Positions 16,819 through 25,743 of a stretch of DNA of 64,000 nt are shown here, piece after piece. The stretch lies in contig NZ_QCYM01000064.1 in assembly GCF_003075075.1 (NCBI RefSeq), positions 1-64,000 of the forward strand, in the 5' to 3' direction. The notes under the pieces were generated by a model. The model worked only from the letters and a program-made list of their open reading frames with translations, ran no database searches and was not told where the DNA came from. How positions within the stretch are numbered: position 1 is the first letter of the stretch; every line of letters starts with the position of its first letter. A program made the position numbers and the translations under genes. This DNA comes from Labrenzia sp. 011 (GTDB lineage Bacteria; Pseudomonadota; Alphaproteobacteria; Rhizobiales; Stappiaceae).

Positions 16819-16892
16819 CCTTCCGGATCCGCATTTTCCGGTCAGAAGTCAACGGGCGCACCTGTTGATTTGAAGCGAAACAGAGGCCCGCA

Positions 16893-19613
16893 GTGTCCCT
16901 GACGAAAAAGCACTTTTTCGGAAAGATTTCCGAGGGCCTTTACAGGCTGATAATGCCCTCCAGTCTCAAGAAGAGGATATTGATCCTCACCGCATTCTGC
17001 GTAGCCCTGTCCACGCTTGCGGTCGGCTCCCTTTCCTATGTTCGCATCAGATCCGAAACCCTGCATCTGGCAGAAACACATCTGGCCACGGAAGCCGAGT
17101 TGCTGTCCCAGAGATTCGGCTTCGACTACCATCTGATCGCCAACGACCTCAGGACGATCGCCGAAACGCCTCCGGTCCAGGGTCTGATCCGCAGCATCAA
17201 GAGCGACGGTAGAGATCCACTGGATGGCTCCGCCGAAGCTGACTTGCGCTCACGTCTCGCGATCAACTTTCAGGCGGTCCTGCAGGGCCGGCCGGAATAC
17301 TTCCAGTTCCGTTTTATCGGCGTGGAGGATGCCGGACGCGAGCTCGTCCGCGTCGATCGCACGCTCTATGGAATGAAAGTGAAGGAAAGAGGAGAGCTTC
17401 AACAGAAGAAACTGGAGCCCTATTTCCGCTTCGCAATCGAAGCCCCGACCGGGGAAGTCGTCTTTTCCGATATCTCCTACAACCGCGAATACGGTCAGCA
17501 GGACCGCTCCTATACTGCGACATTGCGCGGAATGATGCCAATCGACGATGAGGACGGCAACCGTTTCGGTTTCCTCGTCATAAACGTCAACTACGAGGCA
17601 ATGCTTCAATCCGCCTTTGCCGAAATCAACCCTGACCAACATACATTCGTCGTCAATGGGGGGGGAGATTTCATGGAGCACCGGCCCGGTATGGAACAAA
17701 CCGTCTACCGGCTCGAATTGAACGGCAACATGACACGCCCTTTGCCGGATATCGTGAAGCAGGTCCTGGAAACCGGGGAAGATCGCGGGCTTCTCTCCAC
17801 GGCAGATGACGTTGGATATTTCATCCGGGACACGAGCCACTTCTCCCAGGCTTCAGCAAATCTGGGTGTCGTGGTCGTCGTCCCGAACGAGGTCTGGTAT
17901 GCCGCATCGACGCAAAACCGCAATGAGGTGCTGCTTGTCGGCTTTCTTGTAATTTTATGTAGCGTCCTTCTGGCGGTCGTTGTCGTCAGATCCATGATGC
18001 AGCCGCTGTCGGATCTTGCCGAGGCCGTCCGCCTCTCCGGTGACGAGGACAGCCTCGAGCATCTTCCCACCTGGCGCAACGATGAAATCGGCAAGCTGGC
18101 GTCCGCAATTCAGAAACGAAATTCAGACCTTGTCGAAAGCCGCACACGCGCCTCTGCGATCGTGAACAATGTCGTCGACGGTCTCGTTCTGATCGACGGT
18201 TTCGGTATGATCGAGCAGTTCAACCCCAGTTGCGAACGCATGTTCGGCTATTCCGCGTCCGAAGCCATTGGCTGCAACATCAAGATACTCATGAAACCGG
18301 AAGACGCCGGCGCTCATGATGGGTACCTTCAGCTCTACCGGGACGGACTGGGCGGCAAGTCGTTCGACACCACCCGCGAACTTGAAGCCGTCGACAAGTC
18401 CGGCCGGGTGTTTCCCATCGAACTTTCGATCAATGCTGTCAAACTCAACGGCGCGACGAAATTCAGCGGCGTGATCCGGGACATCGGCCAGCGCAAGGAA
18501 ATAGACCGTATGCGCAAGGAATTCGTCTCCACCGTCAGCCACGAGTTGCGCACACCGCTCACATCCATCCGCGGATCGCTGACACTGATCGACATGTTGG
18601 CACCGGAAGACATGCCGCCCAAGGTGTTCCAGTTGATCGGCATGGCCCGGAAAAACACGGAACGGCTGATCCAGCTCGTCAACGAAATTCTCGACTTCGA
18701 AAAGCTGCGCGCCAACAAGACCAAATTCGAGTTGAGTGTCATGGATCTCAACGACGAAATCGAAAAGGCACTGGAACTCAACCAGGGCTACGCGGACGAT
18801 GCCGGCATCCAGCTGGAAGCAGAGCGGGCAGCCACTGCAATTTCCGTCTCCGTGGAGGCCACGAAATTCCAGCAGATCATGAGCAACCTGATCTCGAACG
18901 CCGTGAAGTTCTCGCAGAAGGGTCAAAAGGTCACGATCCGCACCATGATTTCGAAACGCAACGGCAGGATCGAAGTCGTGGACAAGGGGGTGGGCATCGA
19001 CGAGAATTTCAGGAAACACATCTTTCAGGCCTTTTCCCAGGCAGACGGCAGCGCGACCAGAAGCGAGGGCGGGACAGGTCTCGGGCTGAATATTTCCAAA
19101 AGCTTCGTCGAGGGCATGCACGGTCAGATCGGCTTTGAAAGCGAGCTGGGCACCGGGACCACTTTCTGGGTGGAATTCCCCTTGCAGGCCTCCACCGGAA
19201 CCAGCGGTGGCAAGTCGCGGGATCCGGCGGACACACGGCTTCTTGGTCTGCACGTGGAGGATGACAATGACTTCTACACGATACTGGCCACAGGACTTGA
19301 ACCTGATCTGGAACTGCTTCACGTCAAGACGGTCGCCGAGGCCAGAAAGCTGTTGAAGGAACATGTCTTCGACATCGTTATCCTCGACCGGCTGCTCGAG
19401 GATGGTGAAGGACTGGATGTCATCCCGTTCATCCCGGCTCCGGAAAGTACGAAAATCCTCGTGGTGACGGCGATCGACGAGAATGTTCAGCACATTCACG
19501 TTGATGCGACACTGGTCAAGGCCAAGACACGGCCGGGAGAATTCGCTGCCAGAGTCACCGAATTGGTGGACCAGATAAAACGGAACAAAGACCTCAAGTC
19601 CGGAGCAGCATGA
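16893..19613 (+). CDS. Hybrid sensor histidine kinase
   Basis: This 906-aa inner-membrane kinase has: a first membrane helix (28-48), a periplasmic Cache-like sensor (about 55-335), a second helix (347-367), a HAMP-like linker (368-412), a PAS domain (418-535), HisKA with His550 in SHELRTPL, an HATPase domain (NLISNAVKF 665-673, DKGVGID 697-703, GGTGLGL 726-732) and a C-terminal receiver (782-895, phosphoacceptor Asp832, Lys876 or Lys878). The start used is a GTG with a weak AGAGGC site; ATG at 16953 would still keep the first helix. The ligand is unknown. The architecture and neighbours suggest a BarA-like relay: His, Asp, external HPt, final regulator. Confidence 0.88.
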   Translation: MSLTKKHFFGKISEGLYRLIMPSSLKKRILILTAFCVALSTLAVGSLSYVRIRSETLHLAETHLATEAELLSQRFGFDYHLIANDLRTIAETPPVQGLIRSIKSDGRDPLDGSAEADLRSRLAINFQAVLQGRPEYFQFRFIGVEDAGRELVRVDRTLYGMKVKERGELQQKKLEPYFRFAIEAPTGEVVFSDISYNREYGQQDRSYTATLRGMMPIDDEDGNRFGFLVINVNYEAMLQSAFAEINPDQHTFVVNGGGDFMEHRPGMEQTVYRLELNGNMTRPLPDIVKQVLETGEDRGLLSTADDVGYFIRDTSHFSQASANLGVVVVVPNEVWYAASTQNRNEVLLVGFLVILCSVLLAVVVVRSMMQPLSDLAEAVRLSGDEDSLEHLPTWRNDEIGKLASAIQKRNSDLVESRTRASAIVNNVVDGLVLIDGFGMIEQFNPSCERMFGYSASEAIGCNIKILMKPEDAGAHDGYLQLYRDGLGGKSFDTTRELEAVDKSGRVFPIELSINAVKLNGATKFSGVIRDIGQRKEIDRMRKEFVSTVSHELRTPLTSIRGSLTLIDMLAPEDMPPKVFQLIGMARKNTERLIQLVNEILDFEKLRANKTKFELSVMDLNDEIEKALELNQGYADDAGIQLEAERAATAISVSVEATKFQQIMSNLISNAVKFSQKGQKVTIRTMISKRNGRIEVVDKGVGIDENFRKHIFQAFSQADGSATRSEGGTGLGLNISKSFVEGMHGQIGFESELGTGTTFWVEFPLQASTGTSGGKSRDPADTRLLGLHVEDDNDFYTILATGLEPDLELLHVKTVAEARKLLKEHVFDIVILDRLLEDGEGLDVIPFIPAPESTKILVVTAIDENVQHIHVDATLVKAKTRPGEFAARVTELVDQIKRNKDLKSGAA

Positions 19614-19853
19614 GCCAATATCTTGTCGAACCAGTCGAAAGAACACTGCTCACAGAATGAAGGCACCTTATTTGCCCCCCAGACAGAAAACAGAAAAACG
19701 GGCCCTCTAAAGTAAATTATATAAACTTACCAGACACCTACATGTTTATGAAAATAATTTTAAATAACACCGTCAAATATACCGATATAAATGGATAAAA
19801 AAATCTTAACAAACAAATGGCATTGTCCTCAACGCAACGTAAAGAGAGATTGA

Positions 19854-20201
19854 ATGACAGATGCCCTGAAAGTCAGGACAGCGCGACTCGTCGCCGCCTA
19901 TGAACTGCGTCTCGACAAAGACAAGAGCGAACTCATCTCCAGCCTGGCGGCGGTTCGCGACGGCAATACGGCCGGGGGATTTGAAATCGTCCGCTACATA
20001 GCACACCGGCTCGTGGGCAGCGCGCGCCTGTTCGGATGTGAAGACCTCGACACTCCGGCCCGCACTGTCGAACAAATGGTCGATAGCGGCGTGGAGCCCA
20101 GTCTCATTATCCAGGCTGTCAATGAGCTCGTCGAACGGATCGACCGGACCTTGCTGATCGGACTGCAGCAACCGGACTGGTCGGATAGGCGCACGGATTG
20201 A
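19854..20201 (+). CDS. HPt phosphotransfer protein 2
   Basis: This 115-aa protein is a second HPt domain, paralogous to the one at 16402. Both share an N-terminal RL...YELRLD/EQRLDED helix, the AHR..G.A.LF.C.DL block (phosphorylatable His51 here), PAR.VE..VD.G and a C-terminal AV.EL..RI helix. It lacks the Pro/Ser tail of the first. A 240-bp AT-rich gap with no gene separates it from the kinase, so it may have its own promoter. Its stop overlaps the next start (TTGA), coupling it to the diguanylate cyclase, which is therefore its likely partner. Confidence 0.75.
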   Translation: MTDALKVRTARLVAAYELRLDKDKSELISSLAAVRDGNTAGGFEIVRYIAHRLVGSARLFGCEDLDTPARTVEQMVDSGVEPSLIIQAVNELVERIDRTLLIGLQQPDWSDRRTD

Positions 20202-21508
20202 ATTCGCAGGTGAAAAGCAATGAAAGCTTGGGCAACGAGTGCCATTCGGATGACATGCTGACCGCGCCGGACAGAAAGGTCGTCGTTCTCGACTCCGACG
20301 AGAACCTCGAGCACATTACCCACATCCTGAAGGAATTCGGACTCGTTGCCGTTCCCTATACGGAAAGCTTTCCGCCGGAAACCGCCATTGTAGCCCTGAT
20401 CAATCCGGAAAAGGACCCGCACCTCGAAATCTGCAAGTCACTCAGCACAGGATGCAAGGTCCTGCTCACAACCGGAGAGCGGGCCTTCGAGTTCAAGATC
20501 AAGGCCGTGCATATGGGCGCCAGCGGCCTGCTGAGCTTGCCGGTGAACGCCGTCGAGGTTCTGTCCAACCTGGAGGACACCCGCAAGTCCGAAATGCCCG
20601 ATGCGCGTGTCCTGATCATCGACGACGATGAACTCACCGCGTCGGTCTATGCGCTGGCGCTGGAAGAATGCGGCTTGCGTGTCGCCGTTATCGACGATCC
20701 TCTGCGAGCGGAAGCAACGATCGAAGACTTCCGTCCGGATCTGGTGATCATGGACATCGACATGCCCCAGGCCAACGGCATCGATGTGGCACAGGCCATC
20801 CGGCTTGATCCGGCCCACACCTCGCTTCCCATCCTGTTCCTGTCTTCCATCTATCAGAAAGACATACAGGATCTGGCCCGCAAGATTGGCGGCGACGATT
20901 TCATCAAGAAACCCGTCGATGTGGGATATCTCGTCAAAATGGTGCGGATGCGCGCCGTAAGGGCTGTCGAGCTCCGACAGATCATCGTTCGCGACGGTTT
21001 GACCGGCCTCTTGAACCATGTGGCGTTCAAGGAGCGGCTGACCGGTGAACTGAACCGCAGCAAACGAACCATGTCGACCTTCACGGTTGCCCTGATTGAT
21101 CTCGATCACTTCAAGACGGTCAATGACACCTACGGTCATCAGATCGGTGACACGGTCATCCAGTCGTTTGCGACCTTGCTGAAAAATTCCTTCCGCAACA
21201 TCGATATCATCGCGCGCTACGGTGGAGAGGAATTCGCAATCATCCTTGTGGATGCGACGCCCGAGCAGTCCGAAAAGATCATCGACCGAATTCGCAGCGC
21301 GTTCGAGCGGATCGAATTCAATGCCTCGGGCAGGAAATTCAACGTGACGTTCAGTTGCGGCCTGGCCGGCTCGGAAGATAACACCTCGGAGGAAGGGCTT
21401 CTTACCGAGGCAGACATAGCGCTTTATCAGGCCAAGTCCTACGGGCGGAATTGCGTCAGAAAACAGTGTCGAGCCACTGGTGACGGGCTCACGACAACAG
21501 CGCCCTGA
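20198..21508 (+). CDS. Response regulator with REC and GGDEF domains
   Basis: This 436-aa protein is a diguanylate cyclase that makes cyclic di-GMP. Residues 25-125 are a degenerate receiver-like fold without the acidic pocket. Residues 137-253 form an intact receiver (Asp186 in VIMDIDMP, Lys237/238). The GGDEF domain (262-425) has an active signature GGEEF (342-346) and an inhibitory I-site RNID (333-336), five residues before it. The first in-frame start is a TTG overlapping the HPt stop; GTG at 20210 and ATG at 20255 are alternatives. It is likely the output of the local phosphorelay, tying the signal to biofilm or motility. Confidence 0.88.
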   Translation: MNSQVKSNESLGNECHSDDMLTAPDRKVVVLDSDENLEHITHILKEFGLVAVPYTESFPPETAIVALINPEKDPHLEICKSLSTGCKVLLTTGERAFEFKIKAVHMGASGLLSLPVNAVEVLSNLEDTRKSEMPDARVLIIDDDELTASVYALALEECGLRVAVIDDPLRAEATIEDFRPDLVIMDIDMPQANGIDVAQAIRLDPAHTSLPILFLSSIYQKDIQDLARKIGGDDFIKKPVDVGYLVKMVRMRAVRAVELRQIIVRDGLTGLLNHVAFKERLTGELNRSKRTMSTFTVALIDLDHFKTVNDTYGHQIGDTVIQSFATLLKNSFRNIDIIARYGGEEFAIILVDATPEQSEKIIDRIRSAFERIEFNASGRKFNVTFSCGLAGSEDNTSEEGLLTEADIALYQAKSYGRNCVRKQCRATGDGLTTTAP

Positions 21509-21854
21509 TATCGCTCGCAAGGCTTGTCGGATCGAAAGGCTTGGAAATCACGCCGACCGCGCCGAGAGCCTCAAGTTTTGCAATGTCTTCCTGCATCGAT
21601 TTGGCGGTGATGAAGATCACCGGAATCTCCGCCGTCTCACTGTCCTTCTTCAGAAAGCCGAAGGTGGTCGGCCCATCCATTTCCGGCATCATGAAATCCA
21701 GCAGGATCACGTCCGGCTTCCATGCGCGGGCGGTATTCAGCGCGTCCCGCCCCGACATGACACATCGAACCTCATAGGCGCCGTCGATATCGAGACACAT
21801 CTCGACGATCGTTCCGATATCCTCGTCATCGTCGACATAAAGGGCTTTGAGCAT
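21489..21854 (-). CDS. Single-domain response regulator
   Basis: This 121-aa protein is a lone receiver domain of the CheY/DivK type. Acidic residues are at 8-10 (VDDD), the phosphoacceptor is Asp53 (ILLDFMMP), Thr83 (FITAKS) and Lys105 (ISKPF) complete the active site. It has no output domain. It is convergent with the GGDEF gene and their ends overlap by 20 bp, so the two transcripts are antisense at the 3' ends. It probably competes for, or drains, phosphate in the same HPt-based relay. Confidence 0.88.
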   Translation of the reverse strand: MLKALYVDDDEDIGTIVEMCLDIDGAYEVRCVMSGRDALNTARAWKPDVILLDFMMPEMDGPTTFGFLKKDSETAEIPVIFITAKSMQEDIAKLEALGAVGVISKPFDPTSLASDIRALLS

Positions 21855-22013
21855 CCCGTGGCTCCCTGCAGGCGTCTAGCGGATTTCCTTCGGATCGAAA
21901 CTAGTCTCTTGGCCCACGGGTTGCCAGCGCCTCGGACCCTTTAGCTCACTTATACACCCCGGTCTGCGCCTATCGACGACGCAAGCCGGTTCCGGTGTGA
22001 GCGAACAGACCGG

Positions 22014-22670
22014 CTATTCGGCCGCCGGCTTGAGGCGGGCAACCAGGTGATGGAACTTTTCCCCCTGAACGGAAACATGCTGGCGGATCGCCTCGGCCGC
22101 TCTTTCGCCGTCAGCGGCATCGATCGCCGCGACAATGGTCTCGTGCTCCGCCATCGACTGGGCCATGCGTCCGCGCACGCGCAGCTGCCCTCTGCGGAAT
22201 GGTTGCAGACGGCGCTGCAGGCGCAGGCATTCCTGCTCCAGGAAGGTATTGCCGGACTGCCTGTAGAGGATCGCATGAAAGCGCTCGTTTTCACGATAGT
22301 AGGTGAAGATGTCCTGCACTTCGACAACCGCCTTGCAACGCCGGTTGGCGTCAAGGAGATCCTTGAACCCCTCGTCGGAAATGCGTGATGCGGCAAGCCT
22401 GGCACACACCGCTTCCAGCTCGGCCATGACCTCGAACATTTCAAGCAGTTCGACGGGTCCAGGCTGACGGACGAACACTCCCCTGCGCGGGATCTGCACG
22501 ACCAGACCGGATTGCGCAAGCCGTTGCAATGCCTCGCGAACCGGCGTTCTGGAGACAGAAAATCGGTTGGCCAGCTGGACCTCGTCCAGTCTCTCACCAT
22601 CGGTGAAAGTACCGTCGAAAATCAGTCCTTCCAGATCATCCGCGATGCAATCGGCACGTCTTCGTTCCAT
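22014..22670 (-). CDS. matR: GntR/FCD transcriptional regulator of malonate genes
   Basis: This 218-aa regulator has an N-terminal winged helix (residues 5-70; VQLANRFSVSRTPVREALQRL is the recognition region) and a helical FCD ligand-binding domain (80-215) with the metal/ligand residues spread over RENERFHAILYR and SMAEHETIVAAI. The start at 22670 is chosen because the longer frame begins with an unrelated hydrophobic sequence. It is divergent from the malonate transport and degradation genes, and the gap holds a TTGTATACAA palindrome typical for this regulator family. The symbol follows the matR of rhizobial malonate operons, assigned by context. Confidence 0.82.
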   Translation of the reverse strand: MERRRADCIADDLEGLIFDGTFTDGERLDEVQLANRFSVSRTPVREALQRLAQSGLVVQIPRRGVFVRQPGPVELLEMFEVMAELEAVCARLAASRISDEGFKDLLDANRRCKAVVEVQDIFTYYRENERFHAILYRQSGNTFLEQECLRLQRRLQPFRRGQLRVRGRMAQSMAEHETIVAAIDAADGERAAEAIRQHVSVQGEKFHHLVARLKPAAE

Positions 22671-22717
22671 GCTTCTGCATTTAGCATAAGCCAATTTGGC
22701 GCGCAATATTGCTAATC

Positions 22718-22764
22718 TTGTATACAAAATCGCTTGACAAAAAAACATGGCTTGAGGGTATGAT
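22718..22764 (+). promoter_or_regulatory. Operator and promoter of the malonate operon
   Basis: A perfect 10-bp palindrome TTGTATACAA (22718-22727), the classic FCD-GntR operator core, lies just upstream of TTGACA (22734-22739). A possible -10, TATGAT, is at 22759-22764 with a 19-bp spacer. The site is 80 bp before matP and about 50 bp before matR, so the regulator could control both directions. Confidence 0.6.
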
Positions 22765-22806
22765 CATGGTCCGGTCCCAGAACCGGAACTTCCAGGGAGG
22801 AATGAA

Positions 22807-23793
22807 ATGAACTTCAAGCTTTCAGCGTCCGTTGCCGCCATGGCGTTTTTTGCCGGCGCGCTTACGGCAAACGCCACTGAACTGCGCCTGTCGCATCAAT
22901 GGTCGAACGGCGATGTCCGCCACAAGGTTGCGCAGATGGTCGCCGACGAAGTCGCCGCTGCGGACGTCGACCTCGACATCAAGATTTTCCCTTCGCAGTC
23001 GCTTCTCAAGGCGCGCGAACAGTACAAGCCCCTCACCCGTGGCCTGCTCGACATGGCTGTCCTGCCGCTGAGCTATGCGGGTGGGCAGCAGCCCGCTTAC
23101 AATCTCACCCTCATGCCCGGCCTGGTGAAGAACCACGATCACGCTGCACGGCTGAACGAAAGCCCCTTCATGGATGCCATCGAAGGCATCATGGCTGATG
23201 ACGACGTGATGGTGCTGGTGCACGGCTATCTTGCGGGCGGATTTGCCGGCAAGGACAAATGCATCACCAAGCCCGACGACATGCCGGGACTTCAGACACG
23301 TGCGGCCGGCAAGGCCTTCGAGCAGATGCTCGCCGGCGCGGGAGCATCCATCGCCTCCATGTCCTCGTCCGAAATCTACAACGCCATGCAGTCCGGCGTG
23401 CTGGATGCGGCGAACACTTCCTCGTCCTCTTTCGTGAGCTACCGGATTTACGAGCAGGTTTCCTGCTATACGCCGGCCGGAGAATACGCCCTCTGGTTCA
23501 TGTACCAGCCGCTCATCATGAACAAATCCACCTTCGAGGGCCTGACCGAGGAGCAGCAGCAGGCGCTGCTGGCCGCTTCCGAGAAGGCACAGGCGTTCTA
23601 TCTTGACGAAGCCAAGAAGGAAGATGCCGCGTCCGCAGAGGTTTTCCGCGAAAATGGCGTCGAGATCGCAGCCATGACGGAAGAGGACTTCGAAGCCTGG
23701 AGGGCATTGGCGAAGGAAACGTCCTACAAGGCCTTTGTGGAGGAAACTCCCAATGGACAGGAACTTCTTGACCTGGCCCTGTCGGTCAACTGA
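22807..23793 (+). CDS. matP: TRAP transporter substrate-binding protein (malonate)
   Basis: This 328-aa periplasmic protein belongs to the DctP family. A signal peptide covers residues 1-23 (cleavage after TANA). Family features include LRLSHQW at the start of the mature protein, FPSQSL near 65, the GLQTRAAGKAFEQML segment (the DctP signature, where an arginine contacts the substrate carboxylate), and SGVLDAANTSSSS. It is the first gene of the operon and precedes the membrane subunits. The substrate is inferred to be malonate from matA and matB in the same operon, not from binding residues. A hairpin after the gene likely boosts its level over the membrane subunits. Ribosome site AGGGAGGA. 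Confidence 0.85.
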   Translation: MNFKLSASVAAMAFFAGALTANATELRLSHQWSNGDVRHKVAQMVADEVAAADVDLDIKIFPSQSLLKAREQYKPLTRGLLDMAVLPLSYAGGQQPAYNLTLMPGLVKNHDHAARLNESPFMDAIEGIMADDDVMVLVHGYLAGGFAGKDKCITKPDDMPGLQTRAAGKAFEQMLAGAGASIASMSSSEIYNAMQSGVLDAANTSSSSFVSYRIYEQVSCYTPAGEYALWFMYQPLIMNKSTFEGLTEEQQQALLAASEKAQAFYLDEAKKEDAASAEVFRENGVEIAAMTEEDFEAWRALAKETSYKAFVEETPNGQELLDLALSVN

Positions 23794-23816
23794 CGCCTCC
23801 GGGCCTGATCTCAACC

Positions 23817-23837
23817 GGGGCGGCACCCAGCCGCCCC
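23817..23837 (+). terminator. Intercistronic hairpin after matP
   Basis: An 8-bp perfect stem GGGGCGGC/GCCGCCCC with a 5-nt loop lies in the 85-bp gap between matP and matQ. No T-run follows, so it is more likely an mRNA-stabilising or attenuating structure, commonly seen after binding-protein genes. Confidence 0.55.
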
Positions 23838-23878
23838 GCAAGATGCCTTCTACCCGATCTCATTCGAAGGAGTGACCC

Positions 23879-24427
23879 ATGGCGGGCCACAGTACGGCTA
23901 CGGTTGCGTATGTCGGCAACAATCCCTTTCTGCGCGGCGTTGCCGCAATCTCGACTGTCGCGGGCTGGTGTTCCGCGGCCATGATCGTCATTGCTGTCGC
24001 CATCACGTGCCAGATGATCTTCATGCGCTTCGTGCTCAACGCCTCGACCGTCTGGCAGACCGAGGCGGTCATCTATCTCGTTATCGCCGCCACGCTTGTC
24101 GGCCTTCCCTATGTCCAGCGTCTGCGCGGGCATGTGAACGTCGACCTGTTTCCCTTGTCGCTTGGTCGGCGGGCGCGATACTGGCTTGCCTGCCTGACCC
24201 TTTCCACCTCGTCCCTGCTCATCGGCGTGATGCTCTACTACGGCATTGAGTACTGGCACTTCGCCTGGGCACGTGGCTGGACTTCGGACACGGTCTGGGG
24301 TGTCAGGCTGTGGATTCCCTATCTCTCGATCCCCGTCGGCTTCGGCCTGCTTCTTCTGCAGCTGGTCGCGGATCTCTTTGCGGTCCTGACCGGACTGGAA
24401 AAACCCTTCGGACTGGAGGACGCCTGA
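23879..24427 (+). CDS. matQ: TRAP transporter small membrane subunit
   Basis: This 182-aa DctQ-type protein has four hydrophobic segments (about 34-56, 66-82, 103-124 and 146-166). It contains the family's VWQTEAVIYLVIAATLVGLPY segment with its conserved acidic residue and the FMRFVLN loop. It joins the large subunit in the inner membrane. A GGAGTGACCC site precedes ATG. Its stop overlaps the next start (TGATG). Confidence 0.85.
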   Translation: MAGHSTATVAYVGNNPFLRGVAAISTVAGWCSAAMIVIAVAITCQMIFMRFVLNASTVWQTEAVIYLVIAATLVGLPYVQRLRGHVNVDLFPLSLGRRARYWLACLTLSTSSLLIGVMLYYGIEYWHFAWARGWTSDTVWGVRLWIPYLSIPVGFGLLLLQLVADLFAVLTGLEKPFGLEDA

Positions 24428-25743
24428 TGGATCCGCTGCTTCTCGGCCTGCTGGTCGCCGTAATCACAATTATCGTTCTGTTCTCCGGAGTTTCGGTCGC
24501 CATCGGCCTTCTGATCGTCTCCGCCGGTTTCCTGCTCTTCTTCGACGGCTCGCGCTCTCTTGAGCTGATGCCGGAAATCTTCTTCGGAAAACTCGACAAT
24601 TTCGCGCTTCTGTCGATCCCGATGTTCATCATCATGGGGGCCTCGATCGCCTCAACCCGGGCCGGTGCCGACCTTTACGAAGCCCTCGAGCGCTGGATGA
24701 CGCGCATTCCCGGCGGGCTGGTGATCTCCAATCTCGGCGCCTGCGCCCTGTTCGCCGCCATGTCCGGCTCTTCGCCGGCAACCTGCGCGGCAATCGGCAA
24801 GATGGGCATTCCGGAAATGCGCAAGCGCGGCTATCCCGACGGCGTCGCCGCCGGCTCCATCGCTGCCGGTGGCACGCTGGGCATCCTGATCCCGCCATCC
24901 GTCACCATGATCGTCTATGGCATCGCCACGGAAACATCGATCGGCCGCCTGTTCCTTGCCGGTGTTGTTCCGGGCATGTTGCTCATGGGTCTGTTCATGG
25001 CCTGGTCGCTCTATTCCACCTGGCGCAGCGGCAAGGCCAGCGTCCTGAGCGCCGGCAACTATTCCTGGGCCGAAAAGTTCGAGATCCTGCCCCGTGTCCT
25101 GCCTTTTCTCGCCATCATCCTCGGCGTTCTCTACGCCATGTACGGCGGCGTCGCGACCCCTTCGGAAACCGCCGCCGTGGGTGCGCTTCTGTGCCTCGTG
25201 ATTGCGATGATCATCTACAAGCTCTGGAGTCCGGCCGCGCTCTGGGTAGTCCTGCGCGACAGCACCAGGGAAAGCGTGATGATCCTGTTCATCGTCGCCG
25301 CCGCGGGCGTGTTCTCCTACATGCTGTCCTCGCTGTTCATCACCCAGGCCATTGCCGAATGGATCGGAACCCTTGAGGTCAATCGCTGGATCCTGATGGC
25401 GGCAATCAACGGCTTCCTTTTGATCGCCGGCTTTTTCCTGCCGCCGGTCGCCGTCATCCTGATGGCGGCACCGATCCTCCTGCCGATCATTGTCGCGGCG
25501 AATTTCGATCCCGTCTGGTTCGCCGTCATCCTCACCATCAACATGGAAATCGGCCTGATTTCCCCGCCCGTTGGCCTGAATCTCTATGTTATCAACGGCA
25601 TCGCACCCGATATCTCGTTGAAAACCATCCTCACAGGATCTCTTCCCTTCGTGGCCTGCATGGTTTTCGCGATCTTCCTGCTGTGCCTGTTCCCGGAACT
25701 GGCCACCTGGTTGCCCGACACCGTGATGGGAGTACCCAAATGA
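24427..25743 (+). CDS. matM: TRAP transporter large membrane subunit
   Basis: This 438-aa DctM-type permease has about a dozen hydrophobic segments and the family signatures ALLSIPMFIIMG, MSGSSPATCAAIGK, AAGGTLGILIPPS (residues near 150-160) and the second-half LISPPVGLNLYVINGI. The longer frame from 24310 was rejected because the family start begins at MDPLLLGLLV and overlaps the matQ stop. It couples solute movement to the sodium gradient. It overlaps matA by four bases. Confidence 0.9.
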   Translation: MDPLLLGLLVAVITIIVLFSGVSVAIGLLIVSAGFLLFFDGSRSLELMPEIFFGKLDNFALLSIPMFIIMGASIASTRAGADLYEALERWMTRIPGGLVISNLGACALFAAMSGSSPATCAAIGKMGIPEMRKRGYPDGVAAGSIAAGGTLGILIPPSVTMIVYGIATETSIGRLFLAGVVPGMLLMGLFMAWSLYSTWRSGKASVLSAGNYSWAEKFEILPRVLPFLAIILGVLYAMYGGVATPSETAAVGALLCLVIAMIIYKLWSPAALWVVLRDSTRESVMILFIVAAAGVFSYMLSSLFITQAIAEWIGTLEVNRWILMAAINGFLLIAGFFLPPVAVILMAAPILLPIIVAANFDPVWFAVILTINMEIGLISPPVGLNLYVINGIAPDISLKTILTGSLPFVACMVFAIFLLCLFPELATWLPDTVMGVPK

